Positions 7,364 through 15,762 of a stretch of 64,000 nucleotides of DNA are shown piece by piece (position 1 is the stretch's first letter; every line of letters begins with the position of its first letter). The translations under genes and the position numbers were made by a program. This DNA is from Pseudoflavonifractor_A sp022772585 (lineage in GTDB: Bacteria; Bacillota; Clostridia; Oscillospirales; Oscillospiraceae), in contig NZ_JBQHUB010000001.1 of NCBI RefSeq assembly GCF_052065415.1, forward strand, positions 248,001 to 312,000. Direction: 5' to 3'. The notes below the pieces were generated by a model. That model did not search any database, was not told the DNA's origin, and saw nothing but the letters and a program-made list of their open reading frames with translations.

Positions 7364-8488
7364 TTATCTACTGCTCGTATACTGAAACAGGTCGCATTTG
7401 ATCATGCCGTTGTAGAGCTTGCGGCGTTTGTCGGCGGTACGGCCGAAGGTGCGCTCAAACTCGGTATGGGAGGAGAGCACCGACACCTTCCACCCGGGGG
7501 GGAGGGAGCGGACGGCCTGGCCGAAGGCCCGGTAGAGAGTCTCGGCCTCCTTTTTCTCCATGATCCGCTCGCCGTAGGGCGGGTTGGTGACGATGCGGCC
7601 GTAGTCGCTGCTGCGGTGGAAGCAGGTGGCGTCGGCTACCTCGAAACGGACCAGATCCTCCACATCGGCCTTGACGGCATTGGAGCGGGCAATCTCCACG
7701 GCGGCGGGATCGATGTCGCCGCCCCAGATGTCGTAGTTGCCGTCAAATTCCTTGTCCATGGCCTCACCGGCGGCCTCCATCCAGACAGAGGAGGGGAGCC
7801 AGCCCCACTTTTGAGCAGAAAAGGAGCGGTTCAGGCCGGGAGCCCGGTTTTTAGCAATGAGGGCGGCCTCAATGGCGATGGTGCCTGAGCCGCAGAAGGG
7901 GTCGCAGAAGGGGTCCTTCCCCCGGTAGCGGGAGAGGAGCACCATGGCGGCGGCCAGAGTCTCCCGCAGGGGAGCGGCCACGCCCACGGCCCGGTAACCC
8001 CGCTTGTGGAGCCCGGCGCCGCTGGTGTCCAGCATAACGGTGACCTCGTCCTTCATAATGGAGAACTGGATCTGGTGGAGGGCGCCGGTCTCGGGCAGGG
8101 ACTCCAGGTGGTATTTGCTCCCCAGCCGGGCGGCCACCGCCTTTTTGATAATGGACTGGCAGGCCGGGACCGAGTGGAGGGCGGAGTTGAGAGAGTGGCC
8201 TTTTACCGGGAGAGCGCCGTTTTTGGGGATAAAATCCTCCCAGGGAAGGGCGCGGACCCCCTCGAACAGGGCGTCAAAATCGGCGGCATAAAACCGGCCC
8301 AGTACCAGCAGGACCCGCTCGCCGGTGCGCAGGTTCAGGTTTACCCGGGCAATATCGGCGGGGGAGGCGGCGCAGAGGACCCGCCCGTTCTCGGCGCGGA
8401 CGTCACTCAGGGAGAGGCGGCGCAGCTCGTCGGCGGCCAGGCCCTCCAGACCGAAGAGGGTGGGGATGGCAAGTTGAAGGGCAGACAT
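7364..8488 (-). CDS. class I SAM-dependent RNA methyltransferase with THUMP domain (RlmL/YpsC type)
   Basis: This 374-residue protein begins with a ferredoxin-like/THUMP RNA-binding half and ends with a Rossmann methyltransferase half. The catalytic motif NPPYGER, typical of N2-guanine 23S rRNA methyltransferases of the RlmL/YpsC family, is at about residues 295-301. DPFCGSGTIAIEAAL, near 210, is the SAM-binding region. The ATG at 8488 starts MSALQLAIPTLFGLE, the usual family start; the frame extends further upstream without family similarity. A good promoter lies 65 bases upstream. The exact rRNA position modified cannot be read from sequence. Confidence 0.88.
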   Translation of the reverse strand: MSALQLAIPTLFGLEGLAADELRRLSLSDVRAENGRVLCAASPADIARVNLNLRTGERVLLVLGRFYAADFDALFEGVRALPWEDFIPKNGALPVKGHSLNSALHSVPACQSIIKKAVAARLGSKYHLESLPETGALHQIQFSIMKDEVTVMLDTSGAGLHKRGYRAVGVAAPLRETLAAAMVLLSRYRGKDPFCDPFCGSGTIAIEAALIAKNRAPGLNRSFSAQKWGWLPSSVWMEAAGEAMDKEFDGNYDIWGGDIDPAAVEIARSNAVKADVEDLVRFEVADATCFHRSSDYGRIVTNPPYGERIMEKKEAETLYRAFGQAVRSLPPGWKVSVLSSHTEFERTFGRTADKRRKLYNGMIKCDLFQYTSSR

Positions 8489-8552
8489 GGCTTTGATCGT
8501 ACTCCAATCGGGCCGCCCGGCCTGGCCGGCGCGGCAGAAAAATGTCAAATCA

Positions 8553-8581
8553 AGTATATCCGATTCCGAAGAAATAGGCAA
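8553..8581 (-). promoter_or_regulatory. sigma-A promoter of the RNA methyltransferase gene
   Basis: On the - strand, TTGCCT (8581-8576) and TATACT (8558-8553) are 17 bases apart. The rest of the 8489-8811 gap holds no gene. Confidence 0.6.
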
Positions 8582-8735
8582 TGCTTTTTCCCTGCTTACC
8601 GTAGAAAGAGCGCGGTGCGGGGCGAAAAACCGGCAAAACAGGGCGTGCCGCGGGGAACGGAGGAGAAAAAGGCAGACAGAGAGGCGCGGCGCCTGTCCTT
8701 GCCGGGGAAAGCTGCTGGATTTTTCTCAGCCCATA

Positions 8736-8744
8736 TGGTATGAT
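8736..8744 (+). promoter_or_regulatory. extended -10 promoter of the NfeD-SPFH pair
   Basis: TGG-TATGAT (TG at 8736-8737, hexamer 8739-8744) is an extended -10 element. No good -35 is present 17 bases upstream. Confidence 0.35.
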
Positions 8745-8811
8745 ATCACCACCAGCATACGATACGCCGCGGGCCGCGCGGCAGTATGCGGCTGAAGAAG
8801 GAGGGATCACT

Positions 8812-9288
8812 GTGTGGCCGCTGAGCATCATCTGGCTGATCGCGTTTGTGGTATTTCTGGTGGCAGAGGCTGTAACTGTGGGTCTGGTCTCTATCTGGTT
8901 TGCCGCCGGTGCGCTGTGCGCCCTGCTGACCTCTCTGGCGGTGGATAACTTCTGGGTGCAAATGGCTGTGTTCCTGGCGGTGTCTGCCGCGGCGCTGTGT
9001 GCCCTGCGGCCCCTGACCCGGAAGTACTTTGGGTCCAGAGACCATACGGCCACCAACGCCGACCGGGTCATTGGCGCCCGGGCCGTGGTGACCGAGGAGA
9101 TCGACAACCTGGAGGGCAGGGGCATGGTGACGGTGAACGGTGCCCGCTGGACCGCCCGCAGCGCGGACGGGACCGTCATCCCCAAAGACACCAGGGTAAC
9201 TATTTTGCGCATCGAGGGCGTAAAGGTATTCGTCCGTCCGGCGGACAGCGCCGCTGCGGGTGAGAAAGAAGCTGTCGGAGAACTGTAA
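8812..9288 (+). CDS. NfeD-like membrane protein
   Basis: This 158-residue protein starts at GTG 8812, seven bases after AAGGAGG; the longer frame from 8740 has no ribosome site. Two to three membrane helices (WPLSIIWLIAFVVFLVAEA and onward, residues 2-75) are followed by a soluble C-terminal OB-fold-like domain (residues 95-150). That is the architecture of short NfeD proteins. These are known to pair with stomatin/SPFH proteins in bacteria, and the SPFH gene follows after 12 bases. The likely role is in membrane microdomain or membrane-protein quality control. Confidence 0.85.
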   Translation: MWPLSIIWLIAFVVFLVAEAVTVGLVSIWFAAGALCALLTSLAVDNFWVQMAVFLAVSAAALCALRPLTRKYFGSRDHTATNADRVIGARAVVTEEIDNLEGRGMVTVNGARWTARSADGTVIPKDTRVTILRIEGVKVFVRPADSAAAGEKEAVGEL

Positions 9289-9300
9289 GGAGGAGATTCT

Positions 9301-10257
9301 ATGGGACCCATCATAATCATCGTTCTGCTGGTGCTGCTGCTGGTCATCGTGGCGGTCAACATCAAGGTCGTGCAGCAGTCCAAAGCCTATGTGATCGAGC
9401 GCCTGGGCGCCTTCCACGCCGTCTGGGGGGTGGGCATCCACGTTAAGGTGCCCCTGATCGAGCGGGTGGCCAAGGCGGTCTCTCTGAAGGAGCAGGTAGT
9501 GGATTTCGCACCCCAGCCCGTCATCACCAAGGATAACGTCACCATGCAGATTGACACGGTGATCTATTTCCAGATCACCGATCCCAAGCTTTACACCTAC
9601 GGCGTGGAGCACCCCATGAGTGCCATCGAGAACCTGACGGCCACCACCCTGCGCAACATCATCGGCGAGCTGGAGCTGGACCAGACCCTGACCAGCCGCG
9701 ACATCATCAACAGCAAGATGCGCACCCTGCTGGATGAGGCCACCGATCCCTGGGGCATCAAGGTCAACCGGGTGGAGCTGAAGAACATCATCCCGCCCCG
9801 TGAGATCCAGGACGCCATGGAGAAGCAGATGAAGGCCGAGCGCGAGCGCCGGGAGTCCATCCTCCAGGCCGAGGGCCAGAAGCAGTCCCAGATCCTGGTG
9901 GCCGAGGGCGAGAAGCAGTCCGCCATCCTGCGGGCCGATGCGGCCAAGCAGGCCGCCATCCTCCAGGCCGAGGGCGCCAAGCAGGCCAAGATCCTCCAGG
10001 CGGAGGCCGAGGCCGAGGCCATCCTGAAGGTGCAGCAGGCCACCGCCGATGCCATCCGGCTCATCAACGATGCCCAGCCCGGCGAGGGGGTCATCAAGAT
10101 CAAGGCGCTGGAGGCCTTCCAGGCCGCGGCCGACGGAAAGGCCACCAAGATCATCATCCCCAGCGAGATCCAGGGCCTGGCCGGCCTGTGCGCCAGCGCC
10201 AAGAGCGTGTTTGACACGGTGGAGCCCAACAAGCCCAAGGCGCCTGCGGCAAAATAA
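9301..10257 (+). CDS. SPFH/stomatin-family membrane scaffold protein (QmcA-like)
   Basis: This 318-residue protein has a single N-terminal membrane helix (residues 2-20), the SPFH/band-7 domain (about 25-190, including KVVQQSKAYVIERLG and WGIKVNRVELKNI), and a long Ala/Glu/Gln-rich coiled coil (about 185-260) with repeating ILQAEGxKQ units. Such proteins oligomerise into membrane-bound cages and partner with NfeD or with proteases. It is co-transcribed with the upstream NfeD gene. The AAGGAGG site and ATG are clear, and a strong terminator follows. Confidence 0.92.
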   Translation: MGPIIIIVLLVLLLVIVAVNIKVVQQSKAYVIERLGAFHAVWGVGIHVKVPLIERVAKAVSLKEQVVDFAPQPVITKDNVTMQIDTVIYFQITDPKLYTYGVEHPMSAIENLTATTLRNIIGELELDQTLTSRDIINSKMRTLLDEATDPWGIKVNRVELKNIIPPREIQDAMEKQMKAERERRESILQAEGQKQSQILVAEGEKQSAILRADAAKQAAILQAEGAKQAKILQAEAEAEAILKVQQATADAIRLINDAQPGEGVIKIKALEAFQAAADGKATKIIIPSEIQGLAGLCASAKSVFDTVEPNKPKAPAAK

Positions 10258-10271
10258 CAGAAGCGTCACGG

Positions 10272-10301
10272 AGCGCCGCGGGATTTTCCCGCGGCGCTTT
10301 T
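10272..10301 (+). terminator. intrinsic terminator after the SPFH gene
   Basis: AGCGCCGCGGG pairs with CCCGCGGCGCT around a five-base loop, followed by a short T run. Confidence 0.85.
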
Positions 10302-10324
10302 GGCAACGGGAGAGGTGAGGGAGC

Positions 10325-12406
10325 ATGGAGTGGGCGGAGCAAAGAAGGGTGTTGACTGCGGCACGGGTGTGCTATGCCCTGGGCGGCGGGCTGACAGGAG
10401 TGTTCCTGGCGGTACGGCTGGGGGCCTTTCTGGTCCAGGCCCGGGAGATCCGTCTGCCGCTGGCCGCGCTGGTGACCCTCGCCCCGGCCCTGGCCCTGGC
10501 GGGGGCGCTGCTGGCCCCCTGGGTCAGGGAGCACCTGCGGCGGTATGCCTTTGGCGGACGGCCGGGGGCCTGGGCGGCGTATGCCCTGTGTATTCTGCTG
10601 TGCATGAAATTTCGCGGCCTGACCCTGGATTGGGCCATTGAAGGGGGAGGGCTGACCCTGTCCCCTGCGGTGAGCCGCTGTGCCCTGGCCGGAGGCGGCG
10701 TACTGCTGGCCCTTTTCCTGCTCCATGCGGCCTGGGCGCTGTGGGAATGCCTTCCCGGCGCGGGGGCGTGGCTGCGGGGGCTGCGCCGGAGGGACTTTAT
10801 CGCCATCGGGCTGCTGTGGTGCCTGACGGCGCTGGCGGTGTACGCCTATGCCCGGGGCAGCCGCACCATCTACAGCTGGGACAGCGCCATCTACTGGCGC
10901 AGCACCTACGCCCTGGCGGAGACCTTCCGGAGCCAGGGGGTGGCCGCGGCGCTGCGGTCGGTGTATGACTCCATTTTTGCCAGCGACTACAACTATACCA
11001 TCGGCCTGCTCTGCGTCCCCCTGGCCCTGCTGTTCGGGCCCTCCCGGACGGTGTATCTTTTGTCCATCGGGCTCTTCTGCCTCTTTCCCATGCTGCTGCT
11101 GATGTGGGGCTATGCCCGGAGCCTGAGGGGCCGGGGCGGCTGGCTGGCGGCGGCGGGCATTCTGGCGCTGCCCTCCCTGTTTTACACATCGGTCACCGGA
11201 TATGTGGATATCGCGGGGGCCGCAGTGGCCCTGGCCGCCCTTCTGCTGTGGATGGGCGAAAAGGGAAAGAGACGGTTCTCCCGTTTCCTGCTCATCGGCA
11301 TGCTGGCGGCGCTGGCGGTGGTGCTGCGGCGGTGGTACGCCTTTTACGCCCTGTCCTTCCTGCTCTGCCTGCTGGCCGACTGCGCACTGTTCCGCCGCTC
11401 CCCGGCGTCTGCGCTGGGATATCTGTGCGGGTTTGCCTTCCCGCTGCTCTTCTTCCTCCAGACCTTCGTGTCCAAACGGCTGCTGGCCGATTACGCCAGC
11501 ATGTATGCCGCCTATGACCTGGGGCTGGGGGTGGATCTGCGGCTTATGTTCCGGTACTACGGCATCTTCCTGCTGGCCGTGGCGCTGGCCCTGGCGGTGT
11601 GGCTGATCCTCCGGCGGGAGGACCGGCAGCGGGGCGTGTTCCTGCTGCTCCAGCCGCTGGTGTGCTTTTTCCTCTTCACCCGGGTGCAGTCCCACGGGCA
11701 GCAGCACCTGCTGCTCTACGCCCCGGCCCTGGCCTGCCTGCTGCTGCTGGGCTTTGCCCGCCTGGGGGAGCGGGGGCGGCTGGGATATCTGCTGGTGGCC
11801 CTGGCGGTGGTGCCCACCGCCGTGAGTCCGGCCCTTCCCCGGGTCCAGTCGGGCATCATTCAGGACTACCCCCTCTTCATCCCCCTGCCCAATTTCTCCT
11901 ACGCCCCGCCCCGGAGGGCCGACGCAGACGAGATCGTGGCTCTGGTACGGCGGCTGGATGAGTTTGGGGCGGAGGGCAAGCGGGTGGGGCTTCTGTCCTC
12001 CTCCTTCGTGCTCAATACCAGCGCCCTGCGCAACGCCGAGGACTCCCTGAGCCTGAAGCGGGTGTCCGATGTGGACCGGAGCTATCTGGTGGATCTGCCC
12101 GCCGTGGACCAGCGGGACGGCTTTGGCGGGGCCATCTACGCCTGCGATATCCTGGCGGTGGCCGACCCCATCCAGCTCCACCTGGGGGAGGAGAACCAGC
12201 AGGTGGTATGGGCCCCGGCCCACAGCCTGCTGGAGGGGGAAAACATCGCCGGGGCCTACCGGCGGCTGGAGGAGAGCTTCTCCCTGGAGAGCGACGGCAT
12301 CACCGTCTATTTCTTTGAAAAGCAGCGGGACCCCACGGCAGAGGAGAAGGGAGAACTGGCCGCCCTCATCCGGCAGGTCCACCCCGAGATGGAGATCGCC
12401 GGGTAG
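10325..12406 (+). CDS. large polytopic membrane protein, GT39/PMT-like
   Basis: This 693-residue protein has about 12 to 13 hydrophobic segments over residues 15-500 and a soluble C-terminal domain (about 515-693). A conserved-looking loop after the early helices carries YSWDSAIYWRSTYALAE, resembling the acidic external loop of dolichyl- or polyprenyl-phosphate-dependent glycosyltransferases (GT-C fold), in which an Asp acts as base. It may transfer a sugar from a lipid carrier to a cell-surface acceptor, but neither donor nor acceptor is evident. GTGAGGGAGC precedes the ATG. The gene is very GC-rich and gives long antisense open frames, which I rejected. Confidence 0.6.
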   Translation: MEWAEQRRVLTAARVCYALGGGLTGVFLAVRLGAFLVQAREIRLPLAALVTLAPALALAGALLAPWVREHLRRYAFGGRPGAWAAYALCILLCMKFRGLTLDWAIEGGGLTLSPAVSRCALAGGGVLLALFLLHAAWALWECLPGAGAWLRGLRRRDFIAIGLLWCLTALAVYAYARGSRTIYSWDSAIYWRSTYALAETFRSQGVAAALRSVYDSIFASDYNYTIGLLCVPLALLFGPSRTVYLLSIGLFCLFPMLLLMWGYARSLRGRGGWLAAAGILALPSLFYTSVTGYVDIAGAAVALAALLLWMGEKGKRRFSRFLLIGMLAALAVVLRRWYAFYALSFLLCLLADCALFRRSPASALGYLCGFAFPLLFFLQTFVSKRLLADYASMYAAYDLGLGVDLRLMFRYYGIFLLAVALALAVWLILRREDRQRGVFLLLQPLVCFFLFTRVQSHGQQHLLLYAPALACLLLLGFARLGERGRLGYLLVALAVVPTAVSPALPRVQSGIIQDYPLFIPLPNFSYAPPRRADADEIVALVRRLDEFGAEGKRVGLLSSSFVLNTSALRNAEDSLSLKRVSDVDRSYLVDLPAVDQRDGFGGAIYACDILAVADPIQLHLGEENQQVVWAPAHSLLEGENIAGAYRRLEESFSLESDGITVYFFEKQRDPTAEEKGELAALIRQVHPEMEIAG

Positions 12407-12428
12407 GGGAGGGGGTCCCAACAGGTGC

Positions 12429-12457
12429 TTGCAATCCGGGAAACAGTATGCTATACT
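12429..12457 (+). promoter_or_regulatory. strong sigma-A promoter of the CNNM transporter leader
   Basis: TTGCAA (12429-12434) and TATACT (12452-12457) are exactly 17 bases apart. Transcription should start near 12464. Confidence 0.75.
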
Positions 12458-12463
12458 TCTGTC

Positions 12464-12600
12464 AACTGCGGACCACTGTCCCGGCTATTTTTGAGCAGAA
12501 GGAGCGGGTGAGCCCTGGTGGACGAACCTCCCTTGTACGATAAACAGAGTAATATGCACAGGGCAGCCTTACCTCAACAGGGGATAGGGCTGCCCTTTCA
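12464..12600 (+). ncRNA. candidate attenuator or riboswitch-like leader ahead of CNNM transporter
   Basis: Between the promoter and the gene is a leader of about 170 bases. A terminator-like hairpin pairs AGGGCAGCC (12560-12568) with GGCTGCCCT (12588-12596), followed by TTTCAT. Its left arm overlaps CAGGGC (12559-12564), which can instead pair with GCCCTG (12512-12517). That gives two mutually exclusive structures, the usual design of a transcription attenuator. An upstream stem pairs CCCG-GCT near 12480 with AGC-GGG near 12503. I do not recognise a known riboswitch consensus. A free-standing small RNA ending at the hairpin is the alternative. Confidence 0.45.
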
Positions 12601-12635
12601 TACATAAAACAGCCGGGACCCCAATTTTAAGAAAG

Positions 12636-13916
12636 ATGGAGTTGATCGTTACTCCTATGGGCAGTGACAGTATTGGAATGTTAGCCGCGCTTATTATTCT
12701 GGTGATCATGTCGGCCTATTTCTCAGCCACCGAGACCGCCTTTACCTCCCTGAACCGGATCCGGCTCAAGAGCCGGGCGGAGAACGGCGACCAGCGGGCC
12801 GCCCGCACCCTGGCTCTGGCGGAGGACTATGACAGGCTCCTCTCCACCATTCTGATCGGCAACAATATCGTCAACATTACGGCCACCACTATCTCCACTC
12901 TGCTCTTTGTGAAGCTGCTGGGCGGCGAGCAGGGCCCCGCGGCCTCCACCGTGGTGCTCACCGTGGTCATCCTGATCTTTGGCGAGATCTCCCCCAAGAG
13001 CCTGGCCAAGGAATCCCCCGAGCGCTTTGCCATGCTGGCCACCCCGCTACTGCGCTTTTTCCTGCTGATTTTAACGCCGCTGAATTTCCTCTTTACCCAG
13101 TGGAAGCGGCTGCTCTCCCACATCGTCCGCAGCAAGGGCGACGACAGCATCACTGAGGAGGAGCTGGTGACTATGGTGGACCAGGCCGAGACCGAGGGCG
13201 GGCTGGACCAGCACGAGAGCGAACTCATCCGGGCGGCCATCGAGTTCAACGATCTGGAGGTGGAGGAGATCCTTACTCCCCGGGTGGATATCGTGGCGGT
13301 GGAGGACACCGACTCCATGGACGACATTGCCAGGGCTTTTGCCGAAAACGGCTATTCCCGGCTGCCGGTGTACCATGAGGACATCGACGATATCGTGGGC
13401 GTCATCCACGAGAAGGACTTCCACGCCGCCCGCTACCACGGGCAGACCGACGTGTCCGCCATCATCAGCACGGTGCTTTACACCACCGGAAACACCAAGA
13501 TCTCCGACCTGCTGCGCATCCTCCAGAAGGAGAAGGCCCACATGGTCATCGTGGTGGATGAGTACGGCGGCACCGAGGGTCTGGTGACCCTGGAGGACAT
13601 TGTGGAGGAGCTGGTGGGCGAGATCTGGGATGAGCACGACGAGGTCATCGAGGAGTTCCGCAAGCAGGAGGACGGCAGCTACCTGATCTCCTGCAACGCC
13701 GACCTCTCCGACCTGTTCGACCTCTTTTCCATACGGGGCGAGTGCGACGCCAATACCGTGTCCGGCTGGGTCATGGAGCAGGTGGGCCGGGTGCCGGAGG
13801 AGGGCGACCGCTTCCAGGCTGACGATCTGGACGTCACCGTCACCAAGGTGGACCACCGGCGGGTCATGGAGATCCGGGTGGTGGTACTGCCGGAAGAGGG
13901 AAAGAACGGCGACTGA
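12636..13916 (+). CDS. CNNM/CBS/CorC_HlyC-domain transporter (hemolysin family)
   Basis: This 426-residue protein has the standard order of the family: an N-terminal CNNM membrane domain with about four helices (residues 8-150, including SAYFSATETAFTSLNRIR), a CBS pair (about 205-330, with LTPRVDIVAVE and VVDEYGGTEGLVTLEDI), and a C-terminal CorC_HlyC transporter-associated domain (345-425). CNNM proteins such as MpfA and CorB export Mg2+ or related divalent ions. The ATG at 12636 has a weak GAAAG site; ATG 12657 is an alternative. The leader upstream may couple expression to an ion signal. Confidence 0.9.
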   Translation: MELIVTPMGSDSIGMLAALIILVIMSAYFSATETAFTSLNRIRLKSRAENGDQRAARTLALAEDYDRLLSTILIGNNIVNITATTISTLLFVKLLGGEQGPAASTVVLTVVILIFGEISPKSLAKESPERFAMLATPLLRFFLLILTPLNFLFTQWKRLLSHIVRSKGDDSITEEELVTMVDQAETEGGLDQHESELIRAAIEFNDLEVEEILTPRVDIVAVEDTDSMDDIARAFAENGYSRLPVYHEDIDDIVGVIHEKDFHAARYHGQTDVSAIISTVLYTTGNTKISDLLRILQKEKAHMVIVVDEYGGTEGLVTLEDIVEELVGEIWDEHDEVIEEFRKQEDGSYLISCNADLSDLFDLFSIRGECDANTVSGWVMEQVGRVPEEGDRFQADDLDVTVTKVDHRRVMEIRVVVLPEEGKNGD

Positions 13917-13928
13917 GCCGGATGATAA

Positions 13929-13958
13929 AAAGCCCCCTGCCGCCGGCAGGGGGCTTTG
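13929..13958. terminator. terminator between CNNM transporter and truA
   Basis: AGCCCCCTGCC pairs with GGCAGGGGGCT around a three-base loop (13931-13955), with AAAA before and TTT after. It can serve both convergent genes. Confidence 0.8.
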
Positions 13959-14023
13959 ACGCAGGCGAAAGAAATACAAAAGCTGACCGGCGTCAGGGCG
14001 GAGACCATGGGGATCGTTCCGGC

Positions 14024-14761
14024 TCAGTGGTAATCCACCGATACCAGGGTCAGCCCCTGGGGCGGAGCGGTGAAGCCGGCGGCGGAGCGGTCCAGGGCCG
14101 CGAGGACGGCAGGCATCTCTTCCGGAGCCCGCTTTCCCTGGCCCACCTCCAGCAGCGTACCGGTGAGGATGCGCACCATGTGGTAGAGAAAGCCGTCCCC
14201 GTGGAAGGTGAGGTCCAGGTCGGCGCCCCGGAGGGAGATCCGGATGGAATCCACTGTGCGCACGGTGGATTTTTTCATCTTCCGGTTGGAGCAGAAGGAG
14301 CGGTAGTCGTGGGTGCCGGTAAGGAGGGCAGCGGCGCGCTCCATGGCGGAGAGGTCCAGAGGCCCCTCCAGCTGGTACTGGTACCGGCGGCGGAACACGT
14401 CGGGCACGTCCCCCAGGCGGATGGAATAGCGGTAGGTCTTGCCCACGGCGTTGAGCCGGGCGTGGAAGCGCTCGCCGGCGGGCTCCGCCGAGAGAACGGC
14501 AATGTCGCCGGGGAGGGCGGCGTTGAGGCGGCGGCGCAGTTCCTGAGGCGGGAGAGACACCGGCAGGCGGACGCTGGCCGTCTGGCCCAGAGCGTGGACG
14601 CCCGCGTCGGTCCGGCCCGCGCCGTGGACTTCCACCGGCTGCCCCGCCAGGGCGGAAAGCGCTGCCTCCAGCCTGCCCTGGATGGTGTTGTCCGTGTTGC
14701 CCTGGCGCTGCCAGCCGTCGTAGCGGGTGCCGTCGTATTGAAGGGTGAGTCGGTAATTCAT
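14024..14761 (-). CDS. truA: tRNA pseudouridine(38-40) synthase TruA
   Basis: This 245-residue protein has the normal TruA length. The catalytic aspartate is Asp52 in GAGRTDAGVHALGQ. The N-terminal MNYRLTLQYDGTRYDGWQRQ is a signature of the family. It isomerises uridines 38-40 in the tRNA anticodon arm. I set the start at ATG 14761, six bases after GGAGGG; the open frame continues 588 bases upstream without TruA similarity or a better ribosome site. Confidence 0.96.
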   Translation of the reverse strand: MNYRLTLQYDGTRYDGWQRQGNTDNTIQGRLEAALSALAGQPVEVHGAGRTDAGVHALGQTASVRLPVSLPPQELRRRLNAALPGDIAVLSAEPAGERFHARLNAVGKTYRYSIRLGDVPDVFRRRYQYQLEGPLDLSAMERAAALLTGTHDYRSFCSNRKMKKSTVRTVDSIRISLRGADLDLTFHGDGFLYHMVRILTGTLLEVGQGKRAPEEMPAVLAALDRSAAGFTAPPQGLTLVSVDYH

Positions 14762-14858
14762 GGCCGTCCCTCCTGAGTGAGATGCCTCCATTTTAGCGGA
14801 AGGGCCCGGCACCGTCAAGGCGGCGTGTGCCTTGAAATAGGGCGAAAAATGTTGTATG

Positions 14859-14914
14859 ATAATGTCTGCTGAATAAACCGCTTTCCGGCTTTGTTCAATA
14901 CGCATTATAGTAAC
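14859..14914. repeat. short copy of an interspersed palindromic repeat
   Basis: Bases 14859-14884 (ATAATGTCTGCTGAATAAAC then CGCTTT) are identical, in inverse orientation, to 56175-56200. The other end (AATACGCATTATAG, 14897-14910) resembles the far end of that longer element. This copy lacks the central hairpins. It ends 45 bases before the next gene's start. Confidence 0.65.
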
Positions 14915-14959
14915 AAATACCGGCCCTGTCCGGACGCAGAGGATGAAGGAAGGTTCTGT

Positions 14960-15280
14960 ATGAAAGAAAAGAGCGAAATCAGGGCCCGTTATGACCGGGC
15001 TGCCAACGCCATGAATTATGTGGTGGGACTGCTGTGTATCGCGGGCGTCCTGCTGGGCGGTTACCTGGAGCAGTATATCGGAGTGTTCCTGACGCTGGGG
15101 GGCGCGGTGGGCGCCGCCGTGTCGGGATACGCCTCGCTGCTGTACCGCAAGGTGCCCAAGGAGCAGATCGAAAAGCCCAAGGGCTTCCTGGCCGGGATCT
15201 CCAACGCCAATCCCTATGTGGTCCTTATCTTTTTCGTGATCGTGATCGCGGTGGGAGTGATCGTGCTGGCCGGGGGCTGA
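14960..15280 (+). CDS. small membrane protein of unknown function
   Basis: This 106-residue protein has a charged N-terminus (MKEKSEIRARYDRAANAMNY), two adjacent membrane helices (about residues 18-62), a basic loop (YRKVPKEQIEKPKGF) and a third helix near the C-terminus (about 80-105). I chose ATG 14960 for its AAGGAAGG site; the frame extends upstream into the repeat element. No family is recognised. It is flanked by the repeat upstream and a bidirectional terminator downstream. Confidence 0.6.
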   Translation: MKEKSEIRARYDRAANAMNYVVGLLCIAGVLLGGYLEQYIGVFLTLGGAVGAAVSGYASLLYRKVPKEQIEKPKGFLAGISNANPYVVLIFFVIVIAVGVIVLAGG

Positions 15281-15335
15281 GGATGGGTTCACATGTGTCC
15301 GTCTCCCATGGGGCAGGCCGCATTTGATACGGAAG

Positions 15336-15376
15336 AAAAAGCGCCGCACCGGGTTTTCCGGTGCGGCGCTTTCTTA
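15336..15376. terminator. bidirectional terminator
   Basis: AGCGCCGCACCGG pairs with CCGGTGCGGCGCT around a short loop, with A-run and T-run flanks, between convergent genes. Confidence 0.85.
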
Positions 15377-15385
15377 TAAATGAGA

Positions 15386-15628
15386 TCAGTTCTTGCTGTT
15401 GAGCTCATGCAGGAACTGGAGCAGGCGGGACTCATCCTCCTTGCTCTCGGCAAAGAGCTCCAGAGAATCGCCGGACTCCTCCAGCAGGCGGCCGATGGCA
15501 ATATACTGGGACATGGAGGACTTCAGATTGAACACATCGCCCTCCAGAGACTTGAGGAAAACGCCGTTGGTGCAGGAATTGACGACCTCGATAAACTTCT
15601 GGACGTCCTTGACATTAGTCAGCTTCAT
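15386..15628 (-). CDS. HPr-like phosphocarrier-fold protein lacking the active histidine
   Basis: This 80-residue protein starts MKLTNVKDVQKFIEVVNS. Its length and secondary-structure pattern, with the central GDVFNLKSSMSQYIAIGRLL matching the HPr stretch that contains Ser46 (KS-M), suggest the HPr fold. The position of the phosphorylatable His15 has no histidine; the protein contains only one His, near the C-terminus. It therefore cannot be a normal PTS phosphocarrier and may be a regulatory or structural paralogue of the kind seen in Clostridia. Start ATG 15628 is chosen over the longer frame because of the family start and a GGAG site upstream. Confidence 0.55.
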   Translation of the reverse strand: MKLTNVKDVQKFIEVVNSCTNGVFLKSLEGDVFNLKSSMSQYIAIGRLLEESGDSLELFAESKEDESRLLQFLHELNSKN

Positions 15629-15666
15629 CAATACTCGCTCCTTTTCAGATTCGTTTTGGTCAGCAT

Positions 15667-15695
15667 AGTATATCATGGACGGAAGCAGGCGGCAA
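15667..15695 (-). promoter_or_regulatory. sigma-A promoter of the HPr-like gene
   Basis: On the - strand, TTGCCG (15695-15690) and TATACT (15672-15667) are 17 bases apart, about 40 bases upstream of the start codon. Confidence 0.65.
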
Positions 15696-15762
15696 TGGGC
15701 AGAAATCGCAAATTTTCAGACGCACCAGTTCATTTGTTTGTATGAATTCCAGCCCCAAGCGC

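Noticed and set aside
10154..12421. 755-codon - strand frame opposite the polytopic membrane protein
   Set aside because: Gln/Gly/Pro/His-rich translation typical of an antisense shadow; the + strand frame has coherent membrane helices and a ribosome site.
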